Of a DNA stretch of 64,000 bases, positions 23,196-33,178 are shown in pieces. The stretch is from contig NZ_VBUT01000013.1 of the NCBI RefSeq assembly GCF_005863245.1, positions 1 to 64,000 of the forward strand, given 5' to 3'. Below the pieces are notes generated by a model. The model saw only the letters and a list, made by a program, of their open reading frames with translations, did not search any database and was not told the origin of the DNA. The DNA comes from Nocardia cyriacigeorgica. GTDB lineage: Bacteria > Actinomycetota > Actinomycetes > Mycobacteriales > Mycobacteriaceae. A program made the position numbers and the translations under genes. Every line of letters starts with the position of its first letter. The stretch's first letter is position 1.

Positions 23196-26100
23196 TCACG
23201 CCGCACCTCCTGCGAGCACATCCGACAGTTCGGTGATCAACCCCGCTGGCGGAGTCCAGTCGAACACCCCACGCCCGGGCGGGGTCTCCGGCCCGATCAT
23301 GCCCCGCACGAACAGATAGGCCGCCCCGCCGAGATGACGCGCCGGATCGTATCCGGGCAGCCGCCACCGCAGATACCGGTGCAGCGCAACCGAATACAGC
23401 AGCGCCTGCAACGGATAGTGCGAACGCATCATCTCCGCGGCCATCCGGTCCCTGGTGTAGTGCTCGACGGTGAGATCGCCGGTGCCGAGCCGGTTGGTCT
23501 TGTAGTCGACGATGACGAAACGGCCGTCCGCGATGCGCAGCACCGCGTCGATGCTGCCGGTCAGGTAGCCGCGCAGCGGGTTGTCGTCGAGGGTGTCGAG
23601 GTGATCGGCGTAGGTGGCGAAGTCGTCGGTGGCGGGCAGGTGTGCCCGCAGCAGGCCTGCTATCGCGCGCAGCGTCGCGGCCTGGTCGCTCGGGTCGTCC
23701 CCGCCGGCCAGCGGCAGCTCGAATTCCAGCTCGCACAACCGGTCTCGGGTCGCGATGTCGGCGAGGGCGCCGAATGGCGTCGGCGTGCGCAGCACCGCCA
23801 GCAGGGCGGTGGCCAGCAGCGCGGGATCGGCGGCGGCCATCATCTCCTCGATCGTCTCCCGGCAGCGCGCGTCCACCTCGGCCGCCAGATCGGTGGCGTC
23901 GGTGTCGATCCGCTCCAGCGCCGCGTGCACCAGGGTGCCGAACTCGGCGCCGTAGGGCAGTTCGTTCATCAGCGACGGCGCACCCGATTCGGGTTCGGCG
24001 GCGAGCACCGGCACCCCGGTGGGCTCGTCGTCGGGTCCGCGGCCGTCTTCGGGTTCCCTGTCCGGGGCGACGGCGTGTGCGGCGGCGGTCAGCGCCGAGT
24101 AGGAGGTGCGCCGCCACTGCTGGTCGAGCGTGCGGTCGAAGGTGGCGGCGGCGAGCTCGCCGGTCATCGCCTCGACCCGCACCCGCCGCGGCTGCACCTG
24201 CTGCTCACCGTCGACGATCTCCACCGCCACCGACGGACCGGCCGCCGCCGCCCACGCCGAAAGCCGTTCGGCAGCAGTGGTATCCGGCGGAACCGGGACC
24301 CGCAGCGCCACCTGATCGGCGCCGCCGGAACGCCCGAGCAGCATCCGGTGCAACGGTGCGTTGTCGGTGGTGTAGGCGGGCGCCCACCACGCCACTACCT
24401 GGCACATGGCGCGGGTCAGCGCGACGTAGAGCAGCCGCAACTCCTCCCCCGATTCCTCGGCTTCGGCACGGCGTTTGCGCTCGGCGTAGCCCGGTGCGTC
24501 GGGGCCTCCCACGTCGAGCACGCGGACCTCGTCCTCGTGGAACAGCAACGTCGCGGCCTTGGGATTCCTGGCGCTGTCCCAGGCGAACGGCAAATAGACG
24601 ACCGGGAATTCGAGGCCCTTGCTGGCGTGCACGGTGGCGATCTGCACGGCGGCCGCGTCGCGGTCCAGCCGGCGGCTGCGGTCGGCGACCGCACCGGAGG
24701 CGGGATCGCGCACCCGGTCGGCCAGCCACCTGGTCAGCGCGGTCAGCCCGTAGCCCTCGCTGACGGCGAGTTGATCGAGCAGCTGCGCGATATGGCGCAG
24801 ATCGGTGAGCCTGCGTTCACCGTTTTCGATCCCGAGCAGCCGCGGCGCCAGCTCGGACTCCGCGGACAGCTTCTCGAACACCGCCGCGAACCCGGCCCTG
24901 GTGAACAGCCGGGCGGCTTCCCGCAACTGGGCGCTCACCTGTCCGACCAGATCCGCTCCCCCACTGTCGATCTCGGCGGCGGTGATGCCGAGTAACGGCG
25001 TGCAGGCCGCCAGCCGCACCCGATCACTGCGATGCGGTTGTTCGAGTGCGCGCATCACCCACAGCCAGTCGGTGGCGCTCTCGGTCGCGAAGACGCTGGT
25101 ACCGCCCGCCAGGACCGAGGCAACCCCGACCCGGTCCAGGGCCTCGCGTACGACGTCGATCTGGGATCGGGTGCGCACCAGCACCGCGATGTCCCCCGGG
25201 TCGATCGGTCGCGGATCCGTGCCCGCGCCGCCCGCGTCGATCGTCGTCCCGGATTCCAGCAACCGGACGATATCGGCCGCCAGGTCGGTGGCGACCTTGG
25301 CGCGCATCCGGCCCACCGTCGGGAACCCGGTCTTGTTCAGCGGTCCGGCGCCGGTGCGCGGCAGTACCCGCAACCGGAAAGGCGTCGCGTCCTGGCCGGG
25401 TCCGGACAGCCGCGACCAGGGCCGGGTCGCGGCCACCGGATAGACGGTGATGGCGTCGTGGCCGAGTGCCGCACCGCCCATCACCTGGTCGATGGCGCTG
25501 AGCAGGCCGGCGTCGCTGCGCCAGTTCACCGTCAGTTCCCTGCGGGTCCCGGCATGGCCGACGGCATCGAGGTAGCTCAGCACCTCCGCGCCGCGGAAGG
25601 CGTAGATCGCCTGTTTGGGATCGCCGACCAGCACCATCGTGGTGTGGCCGTGGAAGACGCGGCGCAGGATGTCCCACTGCAACGGGTCGGTGTCCTGGAA
25701 TTCGTCGACCAACGCCACCCGGAAGCGGTCCCGGATCCGCAGGCAGGCGCGCGGACCGTGCTCGGGGTCGGTCAGCACCTCGTGCAACAGCACCAGCAGA
25801 TCGTCGAAATCACGCAGTCCCGCAAGGCGTTTGCGGCGTTCGGTTTCGGCGCGCACAGCCAGGGCGAAAGCGACCCGTTCCCCGGCCAGGTCGTCGGTAT
25901 CAGGGGCCAGCCGGGCGTGCCGGTCCCGGACCGCGGCCAACGCCAGGGTGTGTGCCTCTTTGATGGTGAACGGCGGTGCGGTGCGTGCGTAGCGGTGCAG
26001 GTACAGGTCGTCGGTGACGGTCTCGACCAGCTCGTCGACATTCTCGACCAGCCGCGACCGCATATCGTGCTCACCGGCCAGGCCCAGCTCGTCGAGCATG

Positions 26101-26522
26101 CGCTGGCAGAAGCTGTGTGTGGTCGCGATGGCGCCCGCGTCGAAATCCGACAGCGCCGCCAGCAGCCGGGCCCGGCGGCGCCAGACCTCGTCCTCGTCGA
26201 CGGCGGCGAGGTAGGCGACCAGTTCGTCCGCGCTCGCCCGCGCGGCCACCGGGTCGGCCAGCGCCGCCGCGACGCCGACGAAGCGATTCCTGGTGCGTTC
26301 GCGCAGTTCCTGGGTGGCGGCGCGGCTGAAGGTCACCAGCAGCAGCTGCGCGATATCGACCCCGGCCTCGGCGACATAGCGGACCGCGAGCCCGACGATG
26401 GCATACGTTTTGCCGGTGCCCGCGCTGGCCTCGAGCACCGTGGTGCCGGTGGGCAGCGGCCCGATCGGGTCGAAGGCGGTGTCGAGCGGCGGCGCGGTGG
26501 CGGGTGGGGTGTGAACGGTCAT
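23196..26522 (-). CDS. recB: Exodeoxyribonuclease V beta subunit (RecB helicase-nuclease)
   Basis: 1108 aa; ATG 26522 overlaps the recC stop by 4 bp. The UvrD-type helicase motifs are Walker A EASAGTGKTYAIVG (31-44), VDEFQDTDP (272-280), VGDPKQAIYAFRG (299-311) and TVHASKGLEFPVVYLPF. The C-terminal PD-(D/E)XK nuclease keeps the metal-binding FVIVDYKTN near residue 1006. It unwinds DNA 3'-5' and cuts during end resection, in complex with RecC and RecD. Length and motifs indicate a complete, active subunit. Confidence 0.95.
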   Translation of the reverse strand: MTVHTPPATAPPLDTAFDPIGPLPTGTTVLEASAGTGKTYAIVGLAVRYVAEAGVDIAQLLLVTFSRAATQELRERTRNRFVGVAAALADPVAARASADELVAYLAAVDEDEVWRRRARLLAALSDFDAGAIATTHSFCQRMLDELGLAGEHDMRSRLVENVDELVETVTDDLYLHRYARTAPPFTIKEAHTLALAAVRDRHARLAPDTDDLAGERVAFALAVRAETERRKRLAGLRDFDDLLVLLHEVLTDPEHGPRACLRIRDRFRVALVDEFQDTDPLQWDILRRVFHGHTTMVLVGDPKQAIYAFRGAEVLSYLDAVGHAGTRRELTVNWRSDAGLLSAIDQVMGGAALGHDAITVYPVAATRPWSRLSGPGQDATPFRLRVLPRTGAGPLNKTGFPTVGRMRAKVATDLAADIVRLLESGTTIDAGGAGTDPRPIDPGDIAVLVRTRSQIDVVREALDRVGVASVLAGGTSVFATESATDWLWVMRALEQPHRSDRVRLAACTPLLGITAAEIDSGGADLVGQVSAQLREAARLFTRAGFAAVFEKLSAESELAPRLLGIENGERRLTDLRHIAQLLDQLAVSEGYGLTALTRWLADRVRDPASGAVADRSRRLDRDAAAVQIATVHASKGLEFPVVYLPFAWDSARNPKAATLLFHEDEVRVLDVGGPDAPGYAERKRRAEAEESGEELRLLYVALTRAMCQVVAWWAPAYTTDNAPLHRMLLGRSGGADQVALRVPVPPDTTAAERLSAWAAAAGPSVAVEIVDGEQQVQPRRVRVEAMTGELAAATFDRTLDQQWRRTSYSALTAAAHAVAPDREPEDGRGPDDEPTGVPVLAAEPESGAPSLMNELPYGAEFGTLVHAALERIDTDATDLAAEVDARCRETIEEMMAAADPALLATALLAVLRTPTPFGALADIATRDRLCELEFELPLAGGDDPSDQAATLRAIAGLLRAHLPATDDFATYADHLDTLDDNPLRGYLTGSIDAVLRIADGRFVIVDYKTNRLGTGDLTVEHYTRDRMAAEMMRSHYPLQALLYSVALHRYLRWRLPGYDPARHLGGAAYLFVRGMIGPETPPGRGVFDWTPPAGLITELSDVLAGGAA

Positions 26523-29500
26523 GGCTGCCCCTGTTCCTCGGCGCGCAGCAGCGGCGCCCACAGCCGGCGCGACAATGCGCCGAATCGGGTGGTCTCGCTC
26601 GGTTCGCCGGGTGGTGCGGGTGCCGCGGTGAGGTCGTCGAGGCGCGGCGCGGTGCCCCAGATGTAGCGCAGGTGGCGGTCGGTGTGCTCACCGTAGGGGC
26701 CGGGACCGTTGGGGCCGCCGAGGAATTCGCGTTCGGCGGCCGCCAGCGCCTCCTCCGCCGTGCCGCCGCGGAACCGGCGCTCGGCGTAGGCGGCGGTGGC
26801 CGCGGTGGCGATCGGCAGCGGCTCGGTGAGGCCCGCATCGCGCAGCGCGACCAGCTCACGAAGAATCGCCACGGCTTCCGGCGCCGAGGGTGCGGTCAGC
26901 TCCGAACGCCATGCGGGACGGCGGAATTGGCCGCGCCCGATGGTCACCGCCCGCCACGGCCGGTCCTCGCTCGCGGCCAGCGCCAGCAGCGACACCCACG
27001 CCGTGATCCGGTGTTTGGGTGCGAGCCGCGAGTAGGTGGTGCGCACCAGGGTGTCACCGCGCACCTCGGGCACGGTGCCGGTCAACCGGCGGCCGCCGCC
27101 GAGGTCGAGGGCGATATCGACCGCCCGCGCGGGCCGCTCGTATTCCGGTTGCGCGATCCGCACCAGGGTGTCGACGGTGTGTTCCACCTCGTCGAGCACC
27201 GCGCCGCCGAGGCCGAACGGTGGCAGCGTCCCGCGACGCCATTCCGCCGCGCGCAGGCCGGCCGGATCGGCGCCGGTGAGCCGGGCGGCCAGCATCCGTT
27301 CGCCCAGATCCCATTTCGCCAGGCCGTCCAGCTCGATGGGCAACCGGTCGGCGATGTCGTCGTCCTGGTCGGGCACCCGCAGGCCCAGCCGCTGCCACAG
27401 GAACGCGCGCACCGGATGTTCGGCGAACGACAGCAATTCGGCGAGTCCGATATCCACCGGCTCGGCCGGTGGGAGCGGCTCGGGCAGAAACGGCGGACGC
27501 GGCCGTGGCACACCACCCGCTGCCCGCGCACCGGCCAGCGCCACGGTATCGAAGCTGAACGGGCGCTCGGCGCGGAAATTGCGGCGGTCGAACGATTGCA
27601 ACGGATGGCGGGTCACCACCTCCGCCATGCCCTCGGGCCCGACATGGGCGCGCAGCACATCCAGCACCTCGGCCACCGGAATGGCCGGCGGGCGGTGGTT
27701 TCCGGAGACCGGATCCGACCCGGTGTGCAGCAGCACCAGCCGCTCACCGGCGGCCATGATCGCGTCCAGCAGCAGTTGCCGGTCTTCGGCGCGGTGATCG
27801 CGCTCGCCGAGCAGCGGATTACGGGCCAGCACATCGTCACCGTCCACGCCGCCCGCGCGCGGGAACACATCGTCGTCGAGTCCGAGCAGCACCACGACCC
27901 GATGCGGCACCGACCGCATCGGCACCATGGTGCACACCGTCAATTCGCCGGTGCGGAAGTTGGCGCGGGTCGGGCGCGCCGCCAATCGTCCGGCCAGCAG
28001 CACCGCGACGTCGGCCAGCCGCAGCGCCACATCACCGGCGAAGGCCAACGCGGCGGCGAGTTCACGGCGGGCCTCGGTGCGGATCCAGGCCTGCGACTCG
28101 GGGACGTCGGTCAGCAGATCCAGCGAGCGTGCCAGCGCGGCGGCCCAGTCGTCGGCGGGCCGGGGGCCGCGCAGATCACGCAACGCGACCGCGAGCCGGT
28201 CGACGAATTCGGCGAAGCGCCCGGCGAGGTCGACGTCGTTGCTGTCCACATCATCGAGCGGCAATGCCAGGTCGAGCCAATCGTCGGAACTCTCGCCCGC
28301 GGTGACGCCGAGCAGGATCCGGTCGACCGCGGTGTTGAGGGTGTTCTGCTGGAAATCGGCCAGCCCGAACGCCTGCCGCTGCCGCTGCCCGATGCCCCAG
28401 CGAGCACCGGTCTCGGCTGCCCACTCGCGCAGCCGCTCGATATCGTCGTCATCGAAACCACAACGGCGGCGGACGGTTTCGGAGGCCGCCAGGTCGAGCA
28501 CCTGGGTGACGGTGACGCGCCCGTCGGCCAGTTCGAGCAGCACCGAGATCACCCCGAGCAGCGGATTGGTCACCGCTCGCCCGCGATCGGCCAGCCGCAC
28601 CCGCAACCGATGCGCAGGATGCCCGGGCCGACCCGAATCCCCCACCGGCTCAACCGATCCCGCCACCTTCTGCCCGAACGCCGCCCGCACCAGCGGAGCG
28701 TACGCCTCCACCTCCGGGCACATGATCAGCACATCGCGCGGCTCGAGAGTGGGATCGGCGGCGAACATCGCCAGCAGGCAGTCACGCAGCACCTCGACCT
28801 GCCGCGCGGGACCATGGCAGGCGTGCACCTGCACGGAGCTGTCGGCGACGGCGGGGGTGGCGGGCCAGCGGTCGGTGCGGATCCCGTCCTGCAACACGTG
28901 CAGCAAGCCGGGCCGGTCGGCACCACGATCCGCATGGCCGCCGGCCTGCGCTTCCGCACCATCCTCGCCCCGGGCCTCCACCCGGGCGCCATCCAGATCC
29001 TCGTGCCCGTCGCCGGAGCCGGGCACACCGCGCCCACCATGTCGCCGATCGGACGCCGCCGCAGGCAAGCGCTGCTGCAACTCCCGCACATCACGAGCCA
29101 GACCCGCGAGCAACGGATGGTGCACCGCCATCCCAGTCCGATCCTCGGCCCGGGTGAGCGCCGGAGCGATACCGCCCAGCGCGTCCCACATCGCCGGGCT
29201 CGGGTGCGTCAGCCAGAGGTGCACGTCACGCCGCTCCGCCAGCGCCTCGATCACCGCGAGCTGGTCGGCCGGCAACCGGGTGGGGCCGAACAGCGACACC
29301 CGTTCCGGCAACTCCACGATGCCGGGTTCGGCGCGCAACACCTCGCAGGCGGGCGCGAGGCGCTCGGCCGGGCTCGGCGAGCCGATCTCCGCGCGCAGGC
29401 ACCGCCACAGTTCCGGCTGCCAGCGCAGATCCTCGGGCACCTGCGCGCCCGCGCCGTCGGTGTCGGCGCCGGCCGCCCAGTCGACGATGAGCTGCGGACG

Positions 29501-29959
29501 CTGTGCGCCGTAGCTGTCGAACAGCGTCGCCAGGTGGGCCGCGGTGGCGTAGCGTCGGCCGGCCCGGTGGCTCGATTCGCCCTCGCGCAGGCCGAGATGC
29601 CTGGCCAGCACCGCACACCAGGGCTGGGTCACCGAGCTGTCGATCACCCGCAGCAATGTCCACACCACGCGTTCGTGCGCCCACGGGTCGTCGGCGGGCG
29701 CCACGCCGCCCGCGGCGGCCAGCGCCTCCGCCACCAGCGCGGCGGGTGACGGGAAGGCGATATTGGCGGCGATGCCGTCGCCGCCGGCGGAAACTCCGAG
29801 CACACCCGAAAGCCGCTGCGTCAGCCACCGTTCCACGCCCTTGGCCGGCACCGCCACCACTTCGGTGGCGAACGGATCGGGCAGCGGGTCGGTCAGCAGC
29901 GCGGCCAGGGCGTCGGCCAGCACGTCGGCGCGTTCGCCGCGATGGATGTGCAGCGGCAT
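26519..29959 (-). CDS. recC: Exodeoxyribonuclease V gamma subunit (RecC)
   Basis: 1146 aa from ATG 29959, preceded by ggagaaaggg. It has an inactive UvrD-like helicase fold: HIHRGERADVLADALAALL, PAKGVERWLTQRLS, DVLIMCPEVEAYAPLVRAAFG and VVLLGLDDDVFPR. The Walker A lysine region is degenerate, as is normal for RecC, which scaffolds the complex and inspects the 3' strand. First gene of the recCBD operon, ATGA-coupled to recB. A very long ORF on the opposite strand (26504-29749) is only a shadow of this gene. Confidence 0.94.
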   Translation of the reverse strand: MPLHIHRGERADVLADALAALLTDPLPDPFATEVVAVPAKGVERWLTQRLSGVLGVSAGGDGIAANIAFPSPAALVAEALAAAGGVAPADDPWAHERVVWTLLRVIDSSVTQPWCAVLARHLGLREGESSHRAGRRYATAAHLATLFDSYGAQRPQLIVDWAAGADTDGAGAQVPEDLRWQPELWRCLRAEIGSPSPAERLAPACEVLRAEPGIVELPERVSLFGPTRLPADQLAVIEALAERRDVHLWLTHPSPAMWDALGGIAPALTRAEDRTGMAVHHPLLAGLARDVRELQQRLPAAASDRRHGGRGVPGSGDGHEDLDGARVEARGEDGAEAQAGGHADRGADRPGLLHVLQDGIRTDRWPATPAVADSSVQVHACHGPARQVEVLRDCLLAMFAADPTLEPRDVLIMCPEVEAYAPLVRAAFGQKVAGSVEPVGDSGRPGHPAHRLRVRLADRGRAVTNPLLGVISVLLELADGRVTVTQVLDLAASETVRRRCGFDDDDIERLREWAAETGARWGIGQRQRQAFGLADFQQNTLNTAVDRILLGVTAGESSDDWLDLALPLDDVDSNDVDLAGRFAEFVDRLAVALRDLRGPRPADDWAAALARSLDLLTDVPESQAWIRTEARRELAAALAFAGDVALRLADVAVLLAGRLAARPTRANFRTGELTVCTMVPMRSVPHRVVVLLGLDDDVFPRAGGVDGDDVLARNPLLGERDHRAEDRQLLLDAIMAAGERLVLLHTGSDPVSGNHRPPAIPVAEVLDVLRAHVGPEGMAEVVTRHPLQSFDRRNFRAERPFSFDTVALAGARAAGGVPRPRPPFLPEPLPPAEPVDIGLAELLSFAEHPVRAFLWQRLGLRVPDQDDDIADRLPIELDGLAKWDLGERMLAARLTGADPAGLRAAEWRRGTLPPFGLGGAVLDEVEHTVDTLVRIAQPEYERPARAVDIALDLGGGRRLTGTVPEVRGDTLVRTTYSRLAPKHRITAWVSLLALAASEDRPWRAVTIGRGQFRRPAWRSELTAPSAPEAVAILRELVALRDAGLTEPLPIATAATAAYAERRFRGGTAEEALAAAEREFLGGPNGPGPYGEHTDRHLRYIWGTAPRLDDLTAAPAPPGEPSETTRFGALSRRLWAPLLRAEEQGQP

Positions 29960-30222
29960 GCGCGCCCTTTCTCCGATGCGGTCCGCCTCGGCACGCCCGG
30001 CCACCCACCACCGGCCTCGGGTCGAGCACCTCGGCGCTTCGTGCTCTCGTTATACGCCCAGCGACCGACGCGCAACCGCAGCGGCCCGTCGTACCCCACG
30101 TGACATAGGCCACATACCCGATCGATATTCGGCCGTGTCGCCGGGGCATCCGCCGGGGCCTGTGCCACAGTCCTTCCCCGGGGAGGAACGGGAGACTGCA
30201 CCGAAAGGCTGGTTCGCGTTTC

Positions 30223-30429
30223 ATGGATGCGATGCTGATTCCCCTGGTACCGAGAGGCGGCTTCACTGTCCGCCGCATCGGCGACCGCTGGGAGCTCGTC
30301 AACTCGCGCTGCTACGGGCGCACCGTCGTTCTACACTCGTGGCCGCGCGATCAGCACGCCGAGGCGTTCGAGCACTGCCATCGCCTCAACGAGGGCGCCA
30401 CCGCGGCACGACAGGCCCAGCACCGCTGA
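30223..30429 (+). CDS. Small conserved-looking protein of unknown function
   Basis: 68 aa: MDAMLIPLVPRGGFTVRRIG, then WELVNSRCYGRTVVLHSWPR and HAEAFEHCHRLNEG. Codon use is typical of the genome. The core looks like a small beta-sheet with a helix, with no membrane segment. A second ATG at 30229 is possible. It is divergent from recC across about 260 bp. No family is recognised. Confidence 0.55.
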   Translation: MDAMLIPLVPRGGFTVRRIGDRWELVNSRCYGRTVVLHSWPRDQHAEAFEHCHRLNEGATAARQAQHR

Positions 30430-30463
30430 TCCGCGCGAAAGTTCTTGCCACACAAGACTACCG

Positions 30464-31420
30464 ATGCCACTAGCACAGGTGGCCGCTGAGCTCAAGACGT
30501 GCGCCGAGCGCACGGATATGCCAATGTGGTCCCTCGTGCGTTTCCCCATGGCCGCTACCGGGGCCAAACCCCGCGTCGCCGCATCCGCCTGTGTCCTTGC
30601 CGCCGCCGCCATCGCGCTTCCCGGTGTGCCCGCCATCCTGCCGACCGCCGCTGCCGCGCCGCTGGCCCACAGCCAGGCGTGCCTGCCCGGTTTCGACTGC
30701 GACATGAGCAACCGGATCGCCAGTTTGAACGCCTACCTGAAGAACCGGCCCGGTGTCACCGGCTATGTGCTGCGCGACCGGGTCAGCGGCGGCGTGTACG
30801 CCAACGAGCACGCCGAGGATTCGGTGTGGACCGCCTCCACCATCAAGCTCGCGATCGCCGCGGACCTGCTCAACCGCGCGCGGGTCGGCGCGATCGGGCT
30901 GCCGCCGGAGGACCGCGCGCTGATGGAGTCGATGCTGGCCACCTCCAACGATCAGGCTACCGACGTGCTGTGGAACAAGTACGCGGGCCTGGACCGGATG
31001 GCCTACAACAACGCCTTCCGCGCCAACGGCATGACCGGCCTGGTCCCGCAACCGACCAGCACCGCGCTGTTCCCCGACTGGTCGTTCCAGAAGTGCACCG
31101 CCGCCGACCTGGACCGGCTGATGTCGCACGTGCTCGACCGGATGCACCCCGACGACCGCAACTACCTGATCGACCGGATGCGCAAGGTCGACATGAACCA
31201 GCACTGGGGTGTGTGGGGCGCCGGTGCCGCGATGCGGCCGGGCCTGAAGAACGGCTGGTCGGCCGAGCAGGGCGGCTGGGTGGTCAACTCGGTCGGCTTC
31301 GCCGGTCCGGGCGAGCGCTACACCCTGTCGATCATGACGTCGATGGGTGATCAGGGCGGCTACACCGACGGCGCCGACACCGACACCAAGATCGCCGAGA
31401 TCCTGCTGGCCGGACGCTGA
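30464..31420 (+). CDS. Exported serine hydrolase of the class A beta-lactamase/PBP fold
   Basis: Up to 318 aa. The true start may be ATG 30518, 30524 or 30548, as none has a clear Shine-Dalgarno. A secretory signal is evident (VAASACVLAAAAIALPGVPA, then AAAAP). The catalytic SxxK is STIK (125-128 in the longest form) within VWTASTIKLAIAADLL. The SxN-like loop is SNDQATDVLW, and the third box is approximated by KNGW. The omega-loop ExxxN of true beta-lactamases is not obvious, so a peptidase or esterase acting in the envelope is as likely as a lactamase. It ends at a strong hairpin. Confidence 0.8.
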   Translation: MPLAQVAAELKTCAERTDMPMWSLVRFPMAATGAKPRVAASACVLAAAAIALPGVPAILPTAAAAPLAHSQACLPGFDCDMSNRIASLNAYLKNRPGVTGYVLRDRVSGGVYANEHAEDSVWTASTIKLAIAADLLNRARVGAIGLPPEDRALMESMLATSNDQATDVLWNKYAGLDRMAYNNAFRANGMTGLVPQPTSTALFPDWSFQKCTAADLDRLMSHVLDRMHPDDRNYLIDRMRKVDMNQHWGVWGAGAAMRPGLKNGWSAEQGGWVVNSVGFAGPGERYTLSIMTSMGDQGGYTDGADTDTKIAEILLAGR

Positions 31421-31429
31421 TCCGATGGT

Positions 31430-31459
31430 CCGGCTCCGAGGGTGGGTACTCGGAGCCGG
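31430..31459. terminator. Bidirectional hairpin terminator
   Basis: CCGGCTCCGAG (31430-31440) pairs with CTCGGAGCCGG (31449-31459) over an 8-nt loop, and flanking CCGAT/ATCGG can extend the stem with a bulge. It lies in the 44-bp gap between the convergent serine hydrolase and P450 stops. Confidence 0.78.
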
Positions 31460-31464
31460 ATCGG

Positions 31465-32949
31465 TCAGCTGATGCGCCGCAACCGCATCGGCGCGTCGTC
31501 GCGGGGGAACGGGATCGTGGTGAAACCCCACGGCATGCGGTACGGCTCCGGTATCGACCACTCGTAGTCGCGCACCAGTGCCGCGATCACGGTCTTCACC
31601 TCGAACGTGCCGAAGTGCATGCCGATGCACTTGTGCGAGCCCGCGCCGAATGGCATCCAGGCCAGCCGGTGCGATTTGTCCTCGCGCCGCGCTTCGCTGA
31701 AACGCTCCGGATCGAACAGCTCCGGGTGCGTCCACAGTTCCGGCAGCAGATGATTCACCTGGTAGGCCAGGTCGACCGGGGTGCCCGCCGGAATGTAGTG
31801 CCCGCAGATCTCGGTATCGCGCACCGCGCGCCGCACCAGCCCCGGCACCGGCGGCATCAACCGCAGGCTTTCCTTCACCACCAGATCCAGATCGCGCATG
31901 CTCTCCAGTTCGGCGATGGTCGGCGGGGCACCCGCGCGGTCGGCCGCCTGCACCTCCGCCCGCACCCGCTGCTGCCAGTCCGGATGTTTGCCCAGGTAGT
32001 AGGCGACGGCGGTGGCAGTGGTCGTGGTGGTGTCGTGGGCGGCCATGATCAGGAAGATCATGTGATTCACCACGTCGGCGTCGCTGAACACCGCGCCGTC
32101 GGCATCGCGGGCATGGCACAGCCCGGAGAAGAAATCGGCCTCCTCGCTGCGCCGCTTCTGCGGCAGCATCGCGGTGAAGTAGTCCTCGAGCACCTTGCGC
32201 CCGCGCAGCCCGGCCCGCCAGCGGCCACCCGGCATGGGATGGCGCACGATGGCGAGGCCCGCGTGGGTGCAGTCGACGAACGCCTCGGTCAGCCTGCGCC
32301 GCTGCGGGCCGACATCGGCGGCCATGAACGTCTCGCCGGCGATGTCGAGGGTGAGTTCCTTGATGGTGGGAAACAGTTTGACCGTGCGACTGGCGCCGCG
32401 CCCCGGCGGCACCCAGCGATCGACGACCTCGCGCACCACCGGCGTCAGCGCGGCCAGATGCGCCTCCAGCCGGTCCCTGGTGAAGGCCTGCTGCATGATC
32501 CGCCGATGGAACATGTGCTCGTCGAATTCCAGCAGCAGCAGGCCGCGCCGGAAGAACGGGCCGATGAAATAGTCCCAGCCCTGGCCGAAGTCACGGCGAC
32601 GCCGCCCGAGCACCTCATCGATGGCGTCCGGCCCGGCGGCCAGCACCCGCTCCATCCCGAGTGAGCTGTTGAGCGTGACGGGTCCATAGCGCCGGTAGCG
32701 GTCCATCATTTCGGCCGGTCCCCAGCGCATGTAGTGCAGCGCGCGGCCGAGGTAGGGCAGCCCGGCATCGCCGTCGACGGCGGTGGCGGTGCTGCCGGAG
32801 GGCGGGTTGGCGAGTACTCGGCGCCGGGCCGGGATCAGGCTCAACGCCCGATCGATGGGATGCGCGCGCGGGATGTCGATCAGTGCCGAATTCTCCGATT
32901 CGACACGCACGCGGGCTTTTTCGACGGCGGCACGGTCGACGGTGACCAT
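31465..32949 (-). CDS. Cytochrome P450
   Basis: 494 aa from ATG 32949 (gggagg 7 nt upstream). It has the I-helix AAHDTTTTTATAVAYYL, the ExxR helix VVKESLRLMPP, and the haem loop FGAGSHKCIGMHFG with Cys441 as the thiolate ligand. This form, longer than the usual 400-aa bacterial P450, resembles the CYP51/CYP135-like actinobacterial classes acting on sterols or lipids. It needs ferredoxin and a reductase from elsewhere. It is divergent from ndh and apparently monocistronic. Confidence 0.9.
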   Translation of the reverse strand: MVTVDRAAVEKARVRVESENSALIDIPRAHPIDRALSLIPARRRVLANPPSGSTATAVDGDAGLPYLGRALHYMRWGPAEMMDRYRRYGPVTLNSSLGMERVLAAGPDAIDEVLGRRRRDFGQGWDYFIGPFFRRGLLLLEFDEHMFHRRIMQQAFTRDRLEAHLAALTPVVREVVDRWVPPGRGASRTVKLFPTIKELTLDIAGETFMAADVGPQRRRLTEAFVDCTHAGLAIVRHPMPGGRWRAGLRGRKVLEDYFTAMLPQKRRSEEADFFSGLCHARDADGAVFSDADVVNHMIFLIMAAHDTTTTTATAVAYYLGKHPDWQQRVRAEVQAADRAGAPPTIAELESMRDLDLVVKESLRLMPPVPGLVRRAVRDTEICGHYIPAGTPVDLAYQVNHLLPELWTHPELFDPERFSEARREDKSHRLAWMPFGAGSHKCIGMHFGTFEVKTVIAALVRDYEWSIPEPYRMPWGFTTIPFPRDDAPMRLRRIS

Positions 32950-33178
32950 GGCAGACCTCCCTGGGCGAGGAACCTCCATGGTATTCGCTTTCGCCTGTTC
33001 TCCGGCGGCTTCACCGGAATCCGGCTTCACTTCCTACAGCGAACAACGGTGAGCGATCGCACCGACACGCGCCGCGAACGGGGATCTCGTCGTGACGATG
33101 GCGTGGGCGCCGACTACCGTGTGCCATGTCAGAAACGTTCGGCGGGGTCGACCCCCAGTCTGTCGAGGAGCAGCGACG

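Noticed and set aside
26504..29749. 1081-aa open frame on the plus strand opposite recC
   Set aside because: Translation is Gln/His/Arg-rich low-complexity text with no domain. It is the antisense shadow of recC caused by high GC at third positions.
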